61,010 bases of DNA, taken from Deltaproteobacteria bacterium. Lineage in GTDB: Bacteria > Desulfobacterota > Desulfarculia > Desulfarculales > Desulfarculaceae. The translations under genes and the position numbers were made by a program. The notes under the pieces were generated by a model that saw only the letters and a list, made by a program, of their open reading frames with translations, did not search any database and had not been told where the DNA came from. The stretch's first letter is position 1. Each line of letters starts with the position of its first letter. Shown here piece by piece: positions 16,983-26,150 of the stretch. The stretch is taken from positions 1 through 61,010 of the forward strand of contig JAHLLJ010000008.1 in assembly GCA_020444205.1 (NCBI GenBank). Direction: 5' to 3'.

Positions 16983-18224
16983 ATGGACGTTGATGAGGTG
17001 GTAACGGTTGTTTCTGCAGAGATCGAAAAAAGGTCTCCTGAATTCCTCGAATTTGCAGCGGATATGATCAAGGTGCCCAGCTTCAATCCGCCGGGCAACT
17101 ACGAAAAAATTGCGCCCTTGGTGGTGGAAAGGCTCGCTTCCTTTGGCCTGCAGGCCAAAGAAATTATCACCCCGCCCGAGTTGGTCGCACAAGCCGGCTT
17201 TGAATTTCCCCGCCGCAATGTGCTTGCCACATTGCCTGGAGCCTCTCCCAAAAACAAAGCAGTTCTCATGGTGCACCTGGATACGGTCCCCGTTGAAGAT
17301 GAATCTCTTTGGGAACACGAACCTTTCAGCGGAAAATTCGATGACGGGAGGCTGTGGGGCCGTGGTGCTTGTGACTGCAAGGGGCGCTTGGCGTGTTTCG
17401 CGCTGGCCCTCGGGGCCATCAAAAGTGCAGGCGTCGTTTTACAGGGAGACGCAGTTTTGGCTGCCACCGCCGATGAAGAGATAGGCGGCGAACTGGGAGC
17501 CGGCTACTTGGCCGCTCAAGGGGAGTTGGACTGCGATTTTTGCATTGTGGAGGGGTTCATCAACCAGATGTTCCATGGTTATGGCGGGTCTCTCTCGGCT
17601 CAAATCACAACTATTGGCAAATCCGCCCATACTGCGGTGCCCTGGCGAGGCGTCAATGCCATAGAAAAAATGCAAGAAGTTTTACGAGCGGTTGGGCAAG
17701 CCCAGATTGAACTGGAAAGCCGCCCTTCGGTTGACAAGGAAATGAGGTTTTCGACATTGAACATAGGGACGATCAGTGGCGGCAGCAAATCGACGATCGT
17801 TCCCGATCGATGCGCCATTGAGATCGATGGAAGGCTGGCTACCGAGGATCATCCGGATTTCGTTATCGAACTACTGAGGAAAAAGCTTTCAAAGGCATCG
17901 CTGGATAACCCTGATCTCATATTTGAGATGGAGATAAATAAAAAGGAGGAGGCCTACGTATCGGATCCGGATTCAGATTTGGTCAATTGCCTCCAGGAAT
18001 CAATCCGTTTGATTGGAATGCCAACGGTTCCCGTAACCATGTCGCGCGGCGGCAGCGATATGAAATATATGATTGCAAGAGGAATACCCTGCGTAGCTTA
18101 TGGCCCTGGCCACAGACCCAACTCAAACATACACGGAGTGAATGAGAATATAGCGTTGGCCGATTTTGTAAATTGCGCTAAAGCAACTGCGGTCACATTG
18201 ATCAACCTACTGGGGATAACATGA
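16983..18224 (+). CDS. M20-family metallohydrolase (ArgE/DapE/ACY1 type)
   Basis: A 413-residue dinuclear-metal hydrolase. Ligands: HLDTVP (H and D, about 94-96), GRGACDCKG (D about 127), ADEEIGG (E pair, about 162), and NSNIHGVNE near the C-terminus (H about 386). A dimerisation domain occupies roughly 200-310. Enzymes of this fold remove N-acyl, N-carbamoyl or N-succinyl groups from amino acids. Placed between the TRAP genes and the MoaD-AOR unit, it may cleave the C-N bond of the imported compound. Confidence 0.92.
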   Translation: MDVDEVVTVVSAEIEKRSPEFLEFAADMIKVPSFNPPGNYEKIAPLVVERLASFGLQAKEIITPPELVAQAGFEFPRRNVLATLPGASPKNKAVLMVHLDTVPVEDESLWEHEPFSGKFDDGRLWGRGACDCKGRLACFALALGAIKSAGVVLQGDAVLAATADEEIGGELGAGYLAAQGELDCDFCIVEGFINQMFHGYGGSLSAQITTIGKSAHTAVPWRGVNAIEKMQEVLRAVGQAQIELESRPSVDKEMRFSTLNIGTISGGSKSTIVPDRCAIEIDGRLATEDHPDFVIELLRKKLSKASLDNPDLIFEMEINKKEEAYVSDPDSDLVNCLQESIRLIGMPTVPVTMSRGGSDMKYMIARGIPCVAYGPGHRPNSNIHGVNENIALADFVNCAKATAVTLINLLGIT

Positions 18225-18257
18225 GCCTGATTAACAACTTTTTTGTCGACTTCCCCA

Positions 18258-18539
18258 ATGGAAATTGAAGTCGTACGCATTGCCGTGTGCGAAGACATCT
18301 TGCCCAGTCGAATGAAGATTCCTTATGAAGGTCTGCCTCAGGTCGGTTTATTTTTGGAATATCTGGTCCAACAGTACGGCCCCCGATTACGGGAGGCAAT
18401 TTGGGAGGCGGATCAATTGAGCCAAAGTTTGGTCGTCCTGCTAAATGGAAAGAACCTGCGCAGCTTGCCGCGCGGTCTGGAGACCGAACTGTGCCACGGG
18501 GATAGCCTGGTGATTTCGATCCCCTTGATGGGTGGCTAA
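18258..18539 (+). CDS. MoaD/ThiS-like beta-grasp protein, cluster A
   Basis: A 93-residue protein ending in MGG, the exposed Gly-Gly of sulfur-carrier proteins of the MoaD/ThiS/AorE type. Also typical: LVVLLNGKNLRSLPRGLETELCHGDSLVISIPL. The ATG at 18258 fits the family better than a TTG at 18243. The stop directly abuts the AOR start (TAAATG). MoaD-like proteins beside AOR genes are thought to supply sulfur for the molybdopterin of the tungsten cofactor; that role is inferred from context. Confidence 0.85.
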   Translation: MEIEVVRIAVCEDILPSRMKIPYEGLPQVGLFLEYLVQQYGPRLREAIWEADQLSQSLVVLLNGKNLRSLPRGLETELCHGDSLVISIPLMGG

Positions 18540-20387
18540 ATGTATAGAGGATATACGGGAAAAATTCTGAAGGTGGATTTGAGCACCGGGGATGTCCGCT
18601 TCTGGGCCTGGCCGCCCTCATGGCAAGACCAATACATGGGCGGCCGTGGCCTGGGCGCCAGGTTGATGCTGGATTCGGCCGCCTCCGATGTCAGCCCTTT
18701 GGAGCCCGCCAATCTACTCTATTTTCTGACCGGTCCCATCACGGGCACTCTTTTGCCCGGAGCCTCCAAGTTCGTGGTTGTCACCAAGTCTCCGGCTTCC
18801 GGAGGATTCTGCGACTCCTATTCCAGCGGGCGCTTCGCGTTGGAACTCAAATACGCAGGCTTAGACGGCATGGCGGTCACCGGCAAGGCAGAGGGACCGA
18901 GCATCTTGGTCATCAACAACCAATCGGTCAGGCTGGTGCCCGCAGTAGAGTTCTGGGGATCGGACACCTTGTCGACGGAAAGACGGCTAAAAGAGCTTTA
19001 TGGCCAGGACTCCGGGGTGGTCTGCATCGGACCGGCGGGCGAGAACCTGGTCCGGTTCGCCTCCATAAACAGCGACTATTACCGGCAGGCCGCCCGTGGC
19101 GGAGTCGGGGCTGTGATGGGTTCCAAGAACCTGAAGGCCATCGTCGTGCGGGGGAACATGGGGGTTGGATGTGCCGATCCGGCCGGGGTGATGGAACTAG
19201 TGCTGGAGTACCGCGACCTTTTGCTGGCCAGTGAAGTCGCCCGCAAGCGAATGAAATATGGCACGCCCCTTTCCCTGGACATCACCAACGCCTTGGGCAT
19301 GCTGCCAACTCGCAATTTTCAAGAGACTCATTTCCCTGAGGCAGAAGGACAAATCGATGGTGACGGTTTCCTAAAGGACGTGGTTGCCAACCAGTCCTGT
19401 CTGGGGTGCATGGTGGCCTGTTCCAAGATCAGCAAGACGGGCAACGGGCCCTTCGCGGGGGATGTGTTGGAGGGGCCTGAATATGAAGCCTTCGCCTTGT
19501 TGGGTTCCAACCTGGGCGTCAGTGACCGCGCCACAGTCATCAGGGCTAATCTGGTTTGCGACGAGTTGGGTATGGACGTGATATCTGCGGGTGGCGTCAT
19601 AGGTTTCTATTTTGAGTGCCTTAAAAAAGGGCTGGTGGACACTGGCCCCGATGAGGACCCAGAAACCGGCTTCGGAAACGGCGAGGCCATGCTCAACCTA
19701 CTGAAACTCATCGCCCATAAGCGCGGGGTGGGAAAGATACTGGCCGAGGGCGTGTCCGGCGCGGCCGAGGTGTTTGGAAGCCCGACAAAGCTTTTGGCCC
19801 ACCACGTCAAGGGCCTGGAACTGCCCGGCTATGATCCTCGCGGGGGCTACGGCGTTGCCCTGTCCTACGCGGTTTGCGCTCGAGGCGGCTGCCACCGGAG
19901 GGCTTGGCCACCCCGGATCGAGTTGCTCAAAAACATTCCAGCCGACACCAGCGACGGCAAGGCCGCAATGGTCAAGGAGATGTCGGACGAAAACAACGTC
20001 TTCCATTCCCTGCTGGCCTGCGATTTCCCCTTCAAGTTGGCTGGACTGGGGATGGGGCATTGCCGGAGATATCTGAAAGCGGTCACTGGCCAGGATTACT
20101 CGGAGGAGGATCTGTGGCGGACCGCCGGGCGCATCGAGACCGCCATACGGCTCTACAACCTCGCCCAAGGCCTTGGCAGGGATGATGACACCTTGCCGCC
20201 GCGTTTTTTGAAGGAAAAAGCCCCTTCCGGACCCAATCAAGGCATGGTGATACCGGCCCGATCGCTGGATGAAATGCTTGATGAATACTACGAACTCCGA
20301 GGCTGGGACAGCAAAGGAATTCCCAGGGCCGAAACCCTTGCGGCCCTTAAGCTAGATGATTACGGCTCTTTTGCGGTCTCAGGATGA
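18540..20387 (+). CDS. Aldehyde:ferredoxin oxidoreductase-family tungstoenzyme, cluster A
   Basis: A 615-residue AOR-family protein. Motifs: N-terminal GGRGLGARLML, the YSSGRFALELKYAGLDG segment, the pterin-binding GVGAVMGSKNLKAIVVRG, the [4Fe-4S] ligands CLGCMVAC (about 291-298) plus a late Cys in LLACDFPF (about 496), and a CARGGCHRRAWP motif shared with its cluster B paralogue. Family members oxidise aldehydes to acids with ferredoxin as acceptor, or in the BamB branch reduce aromatic rings. Which applies here cannot be told. It overlaps the ferredoxin gene by four bases, so both proteins likely form a complex. Confidence 0.93.
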   Translation: MYRGYTGKILKVDLSTGDVRFWAWPPSWQDQYMGGRGLGARLMLDSAASDVSPLEPANLLYFLTGPITGTLLPGASKFVVVTKSPASGGFCDSYSSGRFALELKYAGLDGMAVTGKAEGPSILVINNQSVRLVPAVEFWGSDTLSTERRLKELYGQDSGVVCIGPAGENLVRFASINSDYYRQAARGGVGAVMGSKNLKAIVVRGNMGVGCADPAGVMELVLEYRDLLLASEVARKRMKYGTPLSLDITNALGMLPTRNFQETHFPEAEGQIDGDGFLKDVVANQSCLGCMVACSKISKTGNGPFAGDVLEGPEYEAFALLGSNLGVSDRATVIRANLVCDELGMDVISAGGVIGFYFECLKKGLVDTGPDEDPETGFGNGEAMLNLLKLIAHKRGVGKILAEGVSGAAEVFGSPTKLLAHHVKGLELPGYDPRGGYGVALSYAVCARGGCHRRAWPPRIELLKNIPADTSDGKAAMVKEMSDENNVFHSLLACDFPFKLAGLGMGHCRRYLKAVTGQDYSEEDLWRTAGRIETAIRLYNLAQGLGRDDDTLPPRFLKEKAPSGPNQGMVIPARSLDEMLDEYYELRGWDSKGIPRAETLAALKLDDYGSFAVSG

Positions 20388-20797
20388 AGGAAGCAACCAG
20401 TGTGACCAAGCTTTTGGTAAAAAGCAGTCGTTGCGTACGCTGCAGGGCATGTGAACTAGCCTGCTCGTTGCGCCAATGCGGCGAGTTCAACTTAAAACGC
20501 AGCGCCATCAAGGCACCGCTCGAGCCCCTTTCGAGAGAAAAGGTGGCCGTCTGCCGCCAGTGTGCCCGGCCAGCGTGCGTCCAAGCTTGTCCCGAAGGGG
20601 CTCTGAGCCAGGGGACCCTCGTGGTGTTGCTTGACAGGGATCTTTGTACGGGCTGCCGGGAATGCGTGCTTGCCTGCCCGTTGGGAGCTATTTTCGTGGA
20701 CGAAACAGATGGCCTGCCGCGCAAGTGCGACCTTTGCGGTGGGCAGCCTCTTTGCGCTCAGGTGTGTGCAAAGCAAGCCTTGGTGGTTATTGAATAA
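20384..20797 (+). CDS. Four-cluster [4Fe-4S] ferredoxin (AorA/CooF-like), cluster A
   Basis: A 137-residue electron carrier with sixteen cysteines in four groups: CVRCRACELAC, CRQCARPACVQAC, CTGCRECVLAC and CDLCGGQPLCAQVC. This spacing matches the polyferredoxin subunit of multi-subunit AORs and CooF-like proteins. It overlaps the AOR stop (ATGA) and very probably takes electrons from it. Confidence 0.92.
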   Translation: MKEATSVTKLLVKSSRCVRCRACELACSLRQCGEFNLKRSAIKAPLEPLSREKVAVCRQCARPACVQACPEGALSQGTLVVLLDRDLCTGCRECVLACPLGAIFVDETDGLPRKCDLCGGQPLCAQVCAKQALVVIE

Positions 20798-20902
20798 TGC
20801 TCCAGTTTCTGGCCCGCAAGGGCAGCGTCGAACTTGGACAGTTTTTTGATTTCCAGATTTGGGGAGCCCTCTTGGCTCCGCCGATCAAAAGGAGGACAGT
20901 GT

Positions 20903-21757
20903 ATGTGGGGTGATAAAGGTCGTTGCGCGGTGGCCTTGGGTTTCGATCTAGATGTGGAAACGCTTTGGCTTTCTCGGGGTCTCACCACTCCCAGCCCCCT
21001 GTCACGGGGGAAATATGGCGCCTATGTGAGCATGCCCCGTATTCTCAATTTCCTAGCAAAGAGAAACATCCCCGCTACCTTCTTCATCCCTGGCTGGGTA
21101 GCGGACTTATACAGGCCGTTGGTCAAGGAGATAATCGAAGCCGGGCATGAAGTGGCACATCACGGTTGGTTACACGATGACCCAAACTCCATGCCCATAG
21201 AGCAGGAGCGGGAAGAATTTATCAGGGGTGTTGAAGTCCTCCGGGAGTTGGGCGCCAACCCACGGGGGTATCGTTCGCCGGCATTTGACTTGGGGCCCAA
21301 TACGCTCAATCTACTCAAAGAGTTTGATTACTTGTATGACACCAGCATGATGGCTCATGAGACCCCATATTACATCGTCGATAATGGCGAGAATTCAGGG
21401 GTGATAGAGCTTCCGGTTTGTTGGGAGTTGGACGACGCTCCTTTCTATCTTTTCGCCTTCAAACCTGCTTATCGTCAGGGTCTGCAGGACCCTGATTCGG
21501 TCGTTAAGGTATGGCAGGCCGAGTTCAATTACGCATACAGGGAAAGCGGTTTCTATCTTTTGACCTTGCACCCGCAGCTCACTGGAAGGGGCTATCGGCT
21601 CGATGCCCTGGGAAGAGTGCTGGATTACATCGAAAAACATCCACAGGTGTGGTTTGCAACCCACGAGGATATAGCCAAGGCCTACAACGAAGTCGTCGAT
21701 CCCAAAAACAAATTGAAAATCGAACTGGCGCCTGGTTGGCACGATCCCGCCTTTTAG
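20903..21757 (+). CDS. Polysaccharide deacetylase-fold hydrolase (PuuE/PgdA-like)
   Basis: A 284-residue NodB-type protein. The start at 20903 is set by GGAGGACAG; an upstream start at 20834 would add 23 unlikely residues. Motifs: GFDLDVE (catalytic and metal Asp, about 15), GHEVAHHGWLHDD (metal His pair, about 83-95), YRSPAFDLG (about 130). Cytoplasmic members without signal peptide, such as PuuE allantoinases and cyclic-imidase-like enzymes, cut C-N bonds in small molecules rather than polysaccharides, which fits this neighbourhood better. Exact substrate unknown. Confidence 0.85.
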   Translation: MWGDKGRCAVALGFDLDVETLWLSRGLTTPSPLSRGKYGAYVSMPRILNFLAKRNIPATFFIPGWVADLYRPLVKEIIEAGHEVAHHGWLHDDPNSMPIEQEREEFIRGVEVLRELGANPRGYRSPAFDLGPNTLNLLKEFDYLYDTSMMAHETPYYIVDNGENSGVIELPVCWELDDAPFYLFAFKPAYRQGLQDPDSVVKVWQAEFNYAYRESGFYLLTLHPQLTGRGYRLDALGRVLDYIEKHPQVWFATHEDIAKAYNEVVDPKNKLKIELAPGWHDPAF

Positions 21758-21780
21758 CCTTGAGTCCGAAAGAGAGAAAC

Positions 21781-22431
21781 ATGGACCCTCAATCGACCGC
21801 TTTAGTTGTAGTGGACATGGTCCGTTCCCATTTGGACATGGATATAGGCCACCTCCCATTGGCGCCAGAAGACGCCAAAAGGGTGCTGAAAAACGTGGCC
21901 GAAACCGTCATACCGGTTTTCCGCAAACACGGGCGCCCAATAATATTCATTCAAACCTATAACCGCATTGACCATGGCCGTAACGGGACCTTCGCCATGG
22001 CCAACCCCTTTTGGAACTACCAAATGGAAAACTCCAGCGTGCCTGGTGTGGGGCGAAAGCGGACTAGCAAGGCGGTGGAAGGATCCCCGGTCATCGAGCT
22101 CATGCCGCCGCTTGAGGCAGGGCCCCAGGATTACATAGTGGTCAAAAGGCGCTACTCTCCGTTTCTCAATACGGACATGGAATCCATCATCCAGGTACTT
22201 GGGCTCAAGAGCCTGGTAGTCGTGGGTATTAATACCAACAATTGCGTGTTGTGCACCTCGTTCGAGGCCTTCAATCGCGATTTAGAGGTCATTGTGGCTG
22301 AGGATTGCTGCGCCAGCATGAACGGCTCCGAATACCATGATGCAGCAATAATGATTATTAAAACTGCTTTAGGCTGGGTCATTGGTTCCGAGCAGATTGA
22401 CGGAATCCTGTCAGGCCGCGAGTCGTTATAA
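21781..22431 (+). CDS. Isochorismatase-family cysteine hydrolase, cluster A
   Basis: A 216-residue hydrolase starting at ATG 21781 (ribosome-binding GAAAGAGAG). The catalytic triad of the family is visible: Asp in VVVDMVRSH (about 12), Lys in IVVKRRYSPF (about 122) and Cys in GINTNNCVL (about 156), with the cis-peptide-like VVGINT before it. Relatives cleave amides and carbamoyl amides such as N-carbamoylsarcosine, ureidoacrylate or maleamate. A paralogue sits in cluster B. Confidence 0.92.
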   Translation: MDPQSTALVVVDMVRSHLDMDIGHLPLAPEDAKRVLKNVAETVIPVFRKHGRPIIFIQTYNRIDHGRNGTFAMANPFWNYQMENSSVPGVGRKRTSKAVEGSPVIELMPPLEAGPQDYIVVKRRYSPFLNTDMESIIQVLGLKSLVVVGINTNNCVLCTSFEAFNRDLEVIVAEDCCASMNGSEYHDAAIMIIKTALGWVIGSEQIDGILSGRESL

Positions 22432-22446
22432 CTGGAGGAATTTGTA

Positions 22447-23409
22447 ATGGCAATTGATTTGCACAGCCACTTGATCCCGCAAATCTTGCTGCAATCGGAA
22501 AAGTGGGGTCTGACATACGAGGAAGACAGCGAGGGTGTAGGTACTGTCTTAGCTTGGGGACTCGCGGTGGCGCCTGTGGGGCCGAATCTTTTTTCGCCCG
22601 ATTTGCAATTGGCCGAGATGGACAGGGATGGCTTGGAGAAAAAACTCATTGCACTGCCTCCCTTCTTGTTCGGTTATCACCGAGACAAGGAATGGGCAGT
22701 ATCCTGGTCCCGGGCTTCCAACGATGCCTTGGCCGCAGTAACACGCGGCTTCCCTCATAAATTCATTCCGTTTGGAAGCGTCGCCCTACAGGACCCGGAG
22801 ACGGCGAGTGAGGAGATGCGACGTTGTCTGTTGGAACTGGGCTTCCCGGGTTTGACTATTGGCACCAACGTGGGTGGGCTGGATTTGGACCATCAGAACT
22901 TCACAGAATTCTTCGAGACAGCAAACCGATTGGGTTGCCTAATACTTATTCACCCCAACAATGTGATGGCCGGGGAGCGGCTGTCTTCTTATTATCTGCG
23001 CAACTTGCTGGGGAATGCCTTTGAAACCACCACTTGCCTATCTCGGCTTCTCTCATCCGGTTTTTTTGAAAAACACCCCAAGATTAAGATCTGCTTTTCT
23101 CATGGCGGCGGAGCCTTTCCGTACCTGCTGGGGCGCCTGCAAAAAGGGGGGGAAGTGAGGCCGGAACTGGGCGGCGGAGAAGCATTTGACCTGCCCCCTA
23201 ACGTTTATTTCGACACTGTGGTGCACGATCAGCAGACCTTGCAGTTCTTGGCTGGAAAAGTTGGGATGCGAAAAGTGGTTTTGGGCAGCGACTACCCCTT
23301 TGACATGGGTCAACCTGACCCGGCTGGTTTTGTCGCGCAAGCCATGCCCAAGGATCAATGTCAGGCAATCCTGAAAAACAATGCAGAGGAATTCCTGCAA
23401 GGGGAATGA
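22447..23409 (+). CDS. Amidohydrolase-2 (ACMSD-like decarboxylase/hydrolase), cluster A
   Basis: A 320-residue TIM-barrel protein. Metal and catalytic motifs: HSHL (residues 6-9), LILIHPNN (His about 174), FSHGGGAFPYLLGR (His about 219) and LGSDYPFDMGQ (Asp about 283). This pattern is that of aminocarboxymuconate-semialdehyde decarboxylase relatives, which decarboxylate or hydrate (hetero)aromatic and unsaturated acids. It follows the isochorismatase gene by 15 bases and is paralogous to the gene at 50943. Confidence 0.9.
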   Translation: MAIDLHSHLIPQILLQSEKWGLTYEEDSEGVGTVLAWGLAVAPVGPNLFSPDLQLAEMDRDGLEKKLIALPPFLFGYHRDKEWAVSWSRASNDALAAVTRGFPHKFIPFGSVALQDPETASEEMRRCLLELGFPGLTIGTNVGGLDLDHQNFTEFFETANRLGCLILIHPNNVMAGERLSSYYLRNLLGNAFETTTCLSRLLSSGFFEKHPKIKICFSHGGGAFPYLLGRLQKGGEVRPELGGGEAFDLPPNVYFDTVVHDQQTLQFLAGKVGMRKVVLGSDYPFDMGQPDPAGFVAQAMPKDQCQAILKNNAEEFLQGE

Positions 23410-23467
23410 GCTTGGTCCATTTAAACGGCGGCGCGTCTGCCGCCGGTTTGTCCGGGAGGTGCCAAGG

Positions 23468-24766
23468 ATGACTGTGCAGCAACTATGGGAGCGCCGGGAC
23501 GCGGCAATTCCCAGGGGCGTGGGCAACGTGACCCCGCTGGTGTTGGCCAAGGCTGAGGGCGCCTTGGTTTGGGACCCTGACGGCAACCAGTACATCGACT
23601 TCGTTGGTGGCATCGGGGTTAACAATGTGGGACACCGCCACCCCAAAGTTGTGGCGGCCATCAGACGGCAACTGGATGAGTACCTACACGGCTGCTTCCA
23701 CGTATCCATCTATGAGCCCTACGTGGCCCTGGCCGAAAAGATCAACGCCATCGCGCCCTGCCCGGGCCCCAAGAAGACCATGCTGGCCAATTCCGGGGCC
23801 GAGGCGGTGGAGAACGCGGTCAAGATCGCCCGCTACGCCACCGGCAAGCCGGGTGTGATCTGCTTTGAGGGCGGCTTCCACGGCCGCACCCTGCTGGGCA
23901 TGGCCCTGACCAGCAAGGTGCTGCCTTATAAGTACAAGCTTGGGGCTCACCTGCAGGCCATCTACCGGGCGCAGTACCCTTACTGCTACCGCTGCCCTTG
24001 GGGCAAGGAGTACCCTTCTTGCGGGGTGTCCTGCGGCCGGGAGTACTTTGAGGACTACTTCAAATACAACACCCACCCGGACGAGGTGGCAGCCATAATC
24101 ATTGAGCCCATCCTGGGCGAGGGTGGCTTCATCGCACCTCCGTTTGAGTATATGCATCAGCTACGCCAGCTATGCGAAGAGCACGGCATCGTGCTGATTG
24201 CCGACGAGGTCCAGAGCGGCATCGGCCGCACCGGCAAGATGTTCGCTCTGGAGCACTTTGGGGTGCAGGCGGACATCGTGACCATGGCCAAGAGCCTGGG
24301 CGGGGGCATGCCTCTGAGCGCCATCTGCGGTAAGGCAGCCTTGATGGACAGCGTGCATCCCGGCGGGCTGGGCGGCACCTACGGCGGCAACCCGGTGGCC
24401 TGCGCCGCGGCTTTGGCCGTGCTGGAGGTGATCGAACAAGAGGACATCCTGGCCCGGGCCGAGGATCTAGGGATCAATGCCAGGCGGACCCTGCTGGCCC
24501 TGCAGGACCGTTTCCCGGCTATCGGCCAGATGCGGGGCCTGGGGCCCATGCTGGCTATTGAACTGGTGAGCGACCCGGTTTCCAAACAGCCTGCGCCCGA
24601 ACTGGCCAAGCAGCTAACCGCCTATTGCCACGCCCACGGCCTGCTGGTGCTGGACTGTGGAACCTTGGGCAACAACGTGCGCACCCTCATGCCCCTGGTC
24701 ATCACCGACGAACAACTCCAGCAGGGCATGGACATCCTGGCAGAGGGCATGGAACAACTTGGATAA
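23468..24766 (+). CDS. Class III aminotransferase (4-aminobutyrate-type)
   Basis: A 432-residue PLP enzyme. Features: GGIGVNNVGHRHP, ANSGAEAVENAVKIAR, GGFHGRT, LIADEVQSGIGRTGKMFA and the PLP lysine in TMAKSLGGGMPLSA. It transfers an amino group from an omega-amino acid to 2-oxoglutarate or pyruvate, making a semialdehyde, a plausible substrate for the AOR. The codon usage is clearly more GC-rich (CTG, GGC, GCC) than the genes before it, hinting at separate ancestry. The start at 23468 has AGGTGCCAAGG upstream. Confidence 0.92.
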   Translation: MTVQQLWERRDAAIPRGVGNVTPLVLAKAEGALVWDPDGNQYIDFVGGIGVNNVGHRHPKVVAAIRRQLDEYLHGCFHVSIYEPYVALAEKINAIAPCPGPKKTMLANSGAEAVENAVKIARYATGKPGVICFEGGFHGRTLLGMALTSKVLPYKYKLGAHLQAIYRAQYPYCYRCPWGKEYPSCGVSCGREYFEDYFKYNTHPDEVAAIIIEPILGEGGFIAPPFEYMHQLRQLCEEHGIVLIADEVQSGIGRTGKMFALEHFGVQADIVTMAKSLGGGMPLSAICGKAALMDSVHPGGLGGTYGGNPVACAAALAVLEVIEQEDILARAEDLGINARRTLLALQDRFPAIGQMRGLGPMLAIELVSDPVSKQPAPELAKQLTAYCHAHGLLVLDCGTLGNNVRTLMPLVITDEQLQQGMDILAEGMEQLG

Positions 24767-24777
24767 GGAGAGAGGCA

Positions 24778-24984
24778 ATGCCTGAAAATGCCAAGTGCTA
24801 CAGGTCCAATGTCTGGGTGGTGGAAGTGAAGTCGCCTTGCACAGCGGGCCACCGTGTGGGCAATGAAGTCATTTTTGAATACAACCAGGTGGTCGGAAAG
24901 CTTTGCTTCGACTCAATGTGTACGATGATGGCCGAGGTGCATAGACTGCGCTATGGGGGCCAATCCCCCTGGTTGGCCCCTTGA
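24778..24984 (+). CDS. TIGR04076-family small protein
   Basis: A 68-residue protein with the pattern VKSPCTAGHRVGNEVIF, two later cysteines (LCFDSMC) and an end HRLRYGG, as in TIGR04076 proteins. Function unknown; such proteins often accompany metabolic enzymes in anaerobes. It follows the aminotransferase by 11 bases with a GGAGAGAGG ribosome-binding site. Confidence 0.75.
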   Translation: MPENAKCYRSNVWVVEVKSPCTAGHRVGNEVIFEYNQVVGKLCFDSMCTMMAEVHRLRYGGQSPWLAP

Positions 24985-25008
24985 CCTGCATGGCCATCTC
25001 AGGGGTTC

Positions 25009-25545
25009 CTATTCGCCCGATTCGTAGCTCTCGACCTTGTCCTGGAAGAATTGGTGGATGAGCTGGCGGTCGAATTCGTAAAAGTCTGCAAGCATGCGGT
25101 CCATTTCTTCCCGGCTGAAGTACTCCATAACCGGAAAGAAAAAGTGCTTATCCTCTTTTTTAATGTGCTCAGGATAAAAGACGGCAAGCTTTTCCAATAA
25201 GCGAATCATATCTTGGGTGCCGGTGTCTGAGTCGTTGTAGGTTCGGTTGGCCTCATGCAGCCTTTTCACCATGGCGCGGCCCTGTTTGTGCTCCTGAATC
25301 AACTCATCAGTTATGGCCGATAGCTCGGAAGGGAGTTCTTTGTTACGCAACTCCCGGAAAAGCAAATCTTCTTCCTTGCCGTGGTGGCAGCGATCGGCAT
25401 AGACACGAAAAAACTCTACAGCATCGGCTATGAACTCCGAATCCGGCTCAGCGCCGTCCCGAAGTTGGTTGGCTTGTTTTTGGATTATGGCCACCATGCG
25501 TTCAATCAAGCGGTGTTCATGCATCAAGGGACCTATTGGTTGCAT
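25009..25545 (-). CDS. Hemerythrin-domain protein
   Basis: A 178-residue HHE-domain protein with the iron-binding His/Glu set: MHEHRLIER, CHHGKEEDLLF, IQEHKQGR, PEHIKKEDKHFFFP. Single-domain hemerythrins bind O2 or sense oxygen/iron and protect anaerobes. Convergent with cluster A. Its start overlaps the tail of a broken EamA gene upstream. Confidence 0.9.
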   Translation of the reverse strand: MQPIGPLMHEHRLIERMVAIIQKQANQLRDGAEPDSEFIADAVEFFRVYADRCHHGKEEDLLFRELRNKELPSELSAITDELIQEHKQGRAMVKRLHEANRTYNDSDTGTQDMIRLLEKLAVFYPEHIKKEDKHFFFPVMEYFSREEMDRMLADFYEFDRQLIHQFFQDKVESYESGE

Positions 25546-25960
25546 CTTGGCCTCCCCAAAGCCAGAGTTGTGGGCGCTCTGGCTGATTTGATTTGTTCAT
25601 GCTTGTCTTATGCCCTCTACATAGCAGGTAGCTGCGGGCTACGTTGGTGAACACCATGCCCGGATAGAGGACACCAAATTCGGCGCCAAATAAAAAACCC
25701 AGCACCAGTCCGTGCGCAACCACCACCCGGCTCGGAAATACCGGCACCCCCTTGGCCACCATCCACACCCACAGGCAGTCCGCGGCAACCACCGAGCGAA
25801 CTCCGGCCTGGAAAATGGGAGGTAATTGGCCCGCGGCCAACTTGACCACGGCCATGTTGGTGCCCCAGATAAGGGCCAGGACAAGCATGGTCAGGACCAC
25901 GCCTATGCTCAGGCTTTCCTCGGTTTGTGCTCCCGTAGATGCTGCTGCCGCCTGTTTCAT
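25517..25960 (-). pseudogene. Truncated EamA-type (DMT) transporter
   Basis: From ATG 25960 the product shows the first EamA half: LALIWGTNMAVVKLAAGQLPP, FQAGVRSVVAADCLWVW and a third membrane segment. At about residue 105 (ARSYLLCRGHK) homology ends and the frame runs through hydrophilic sequence to a stop at 25517. About seven membrane segments are missing, so this is a broken exporter fused to the hemerythrin upstream region. Confidence 0.75.
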
Positions 25961-26016
25961 CACATTACGCCGCGGGATGAGATTAACTTGGACCGGACCA
26001 GGAAAATGGTATTCAC

Positions 26017-26038
26017 AAATTATGCGGCAACCGCCGCC
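26017..26038 (-). promoter_or_regulatory. Repeated upstream element with small palindrome
   Basis: The sequence aaattatgcggca-ac-cgccgc here is almost the same as 29838-29860, in both cases upstream of a minus-strand start (25960 and 29820). The GCGGC/GCCGC arms form a small palindrome. It could be a shared operator or leader hairpin. Confidence 0.35.
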
Positions 26039-26134
26039 TTCCACTTCGTTTTGAGCCCTCCGACGCTCCTGATGCCAATCGTTCCTTCATCTGAGAATCT
26101 GTCAGATTTTCTTGTAAGAGTCATTCCGCCTGAA

Positions 26135-26150
26135 GTCTAGTCCTACGTCC
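26135..26150 (-). repeat. Integrase-tail-like repeat, isolated copy
   Basis: Minus strand GGACGTAGGACTAGAC reads MDVGLDFRRN and continues 15 codons to a stop, like the DVGLDVG tails at 8.6-9.2 and 60.9 kb. The surrounding 26045-26382 has no gene. Confidence 0.45.
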
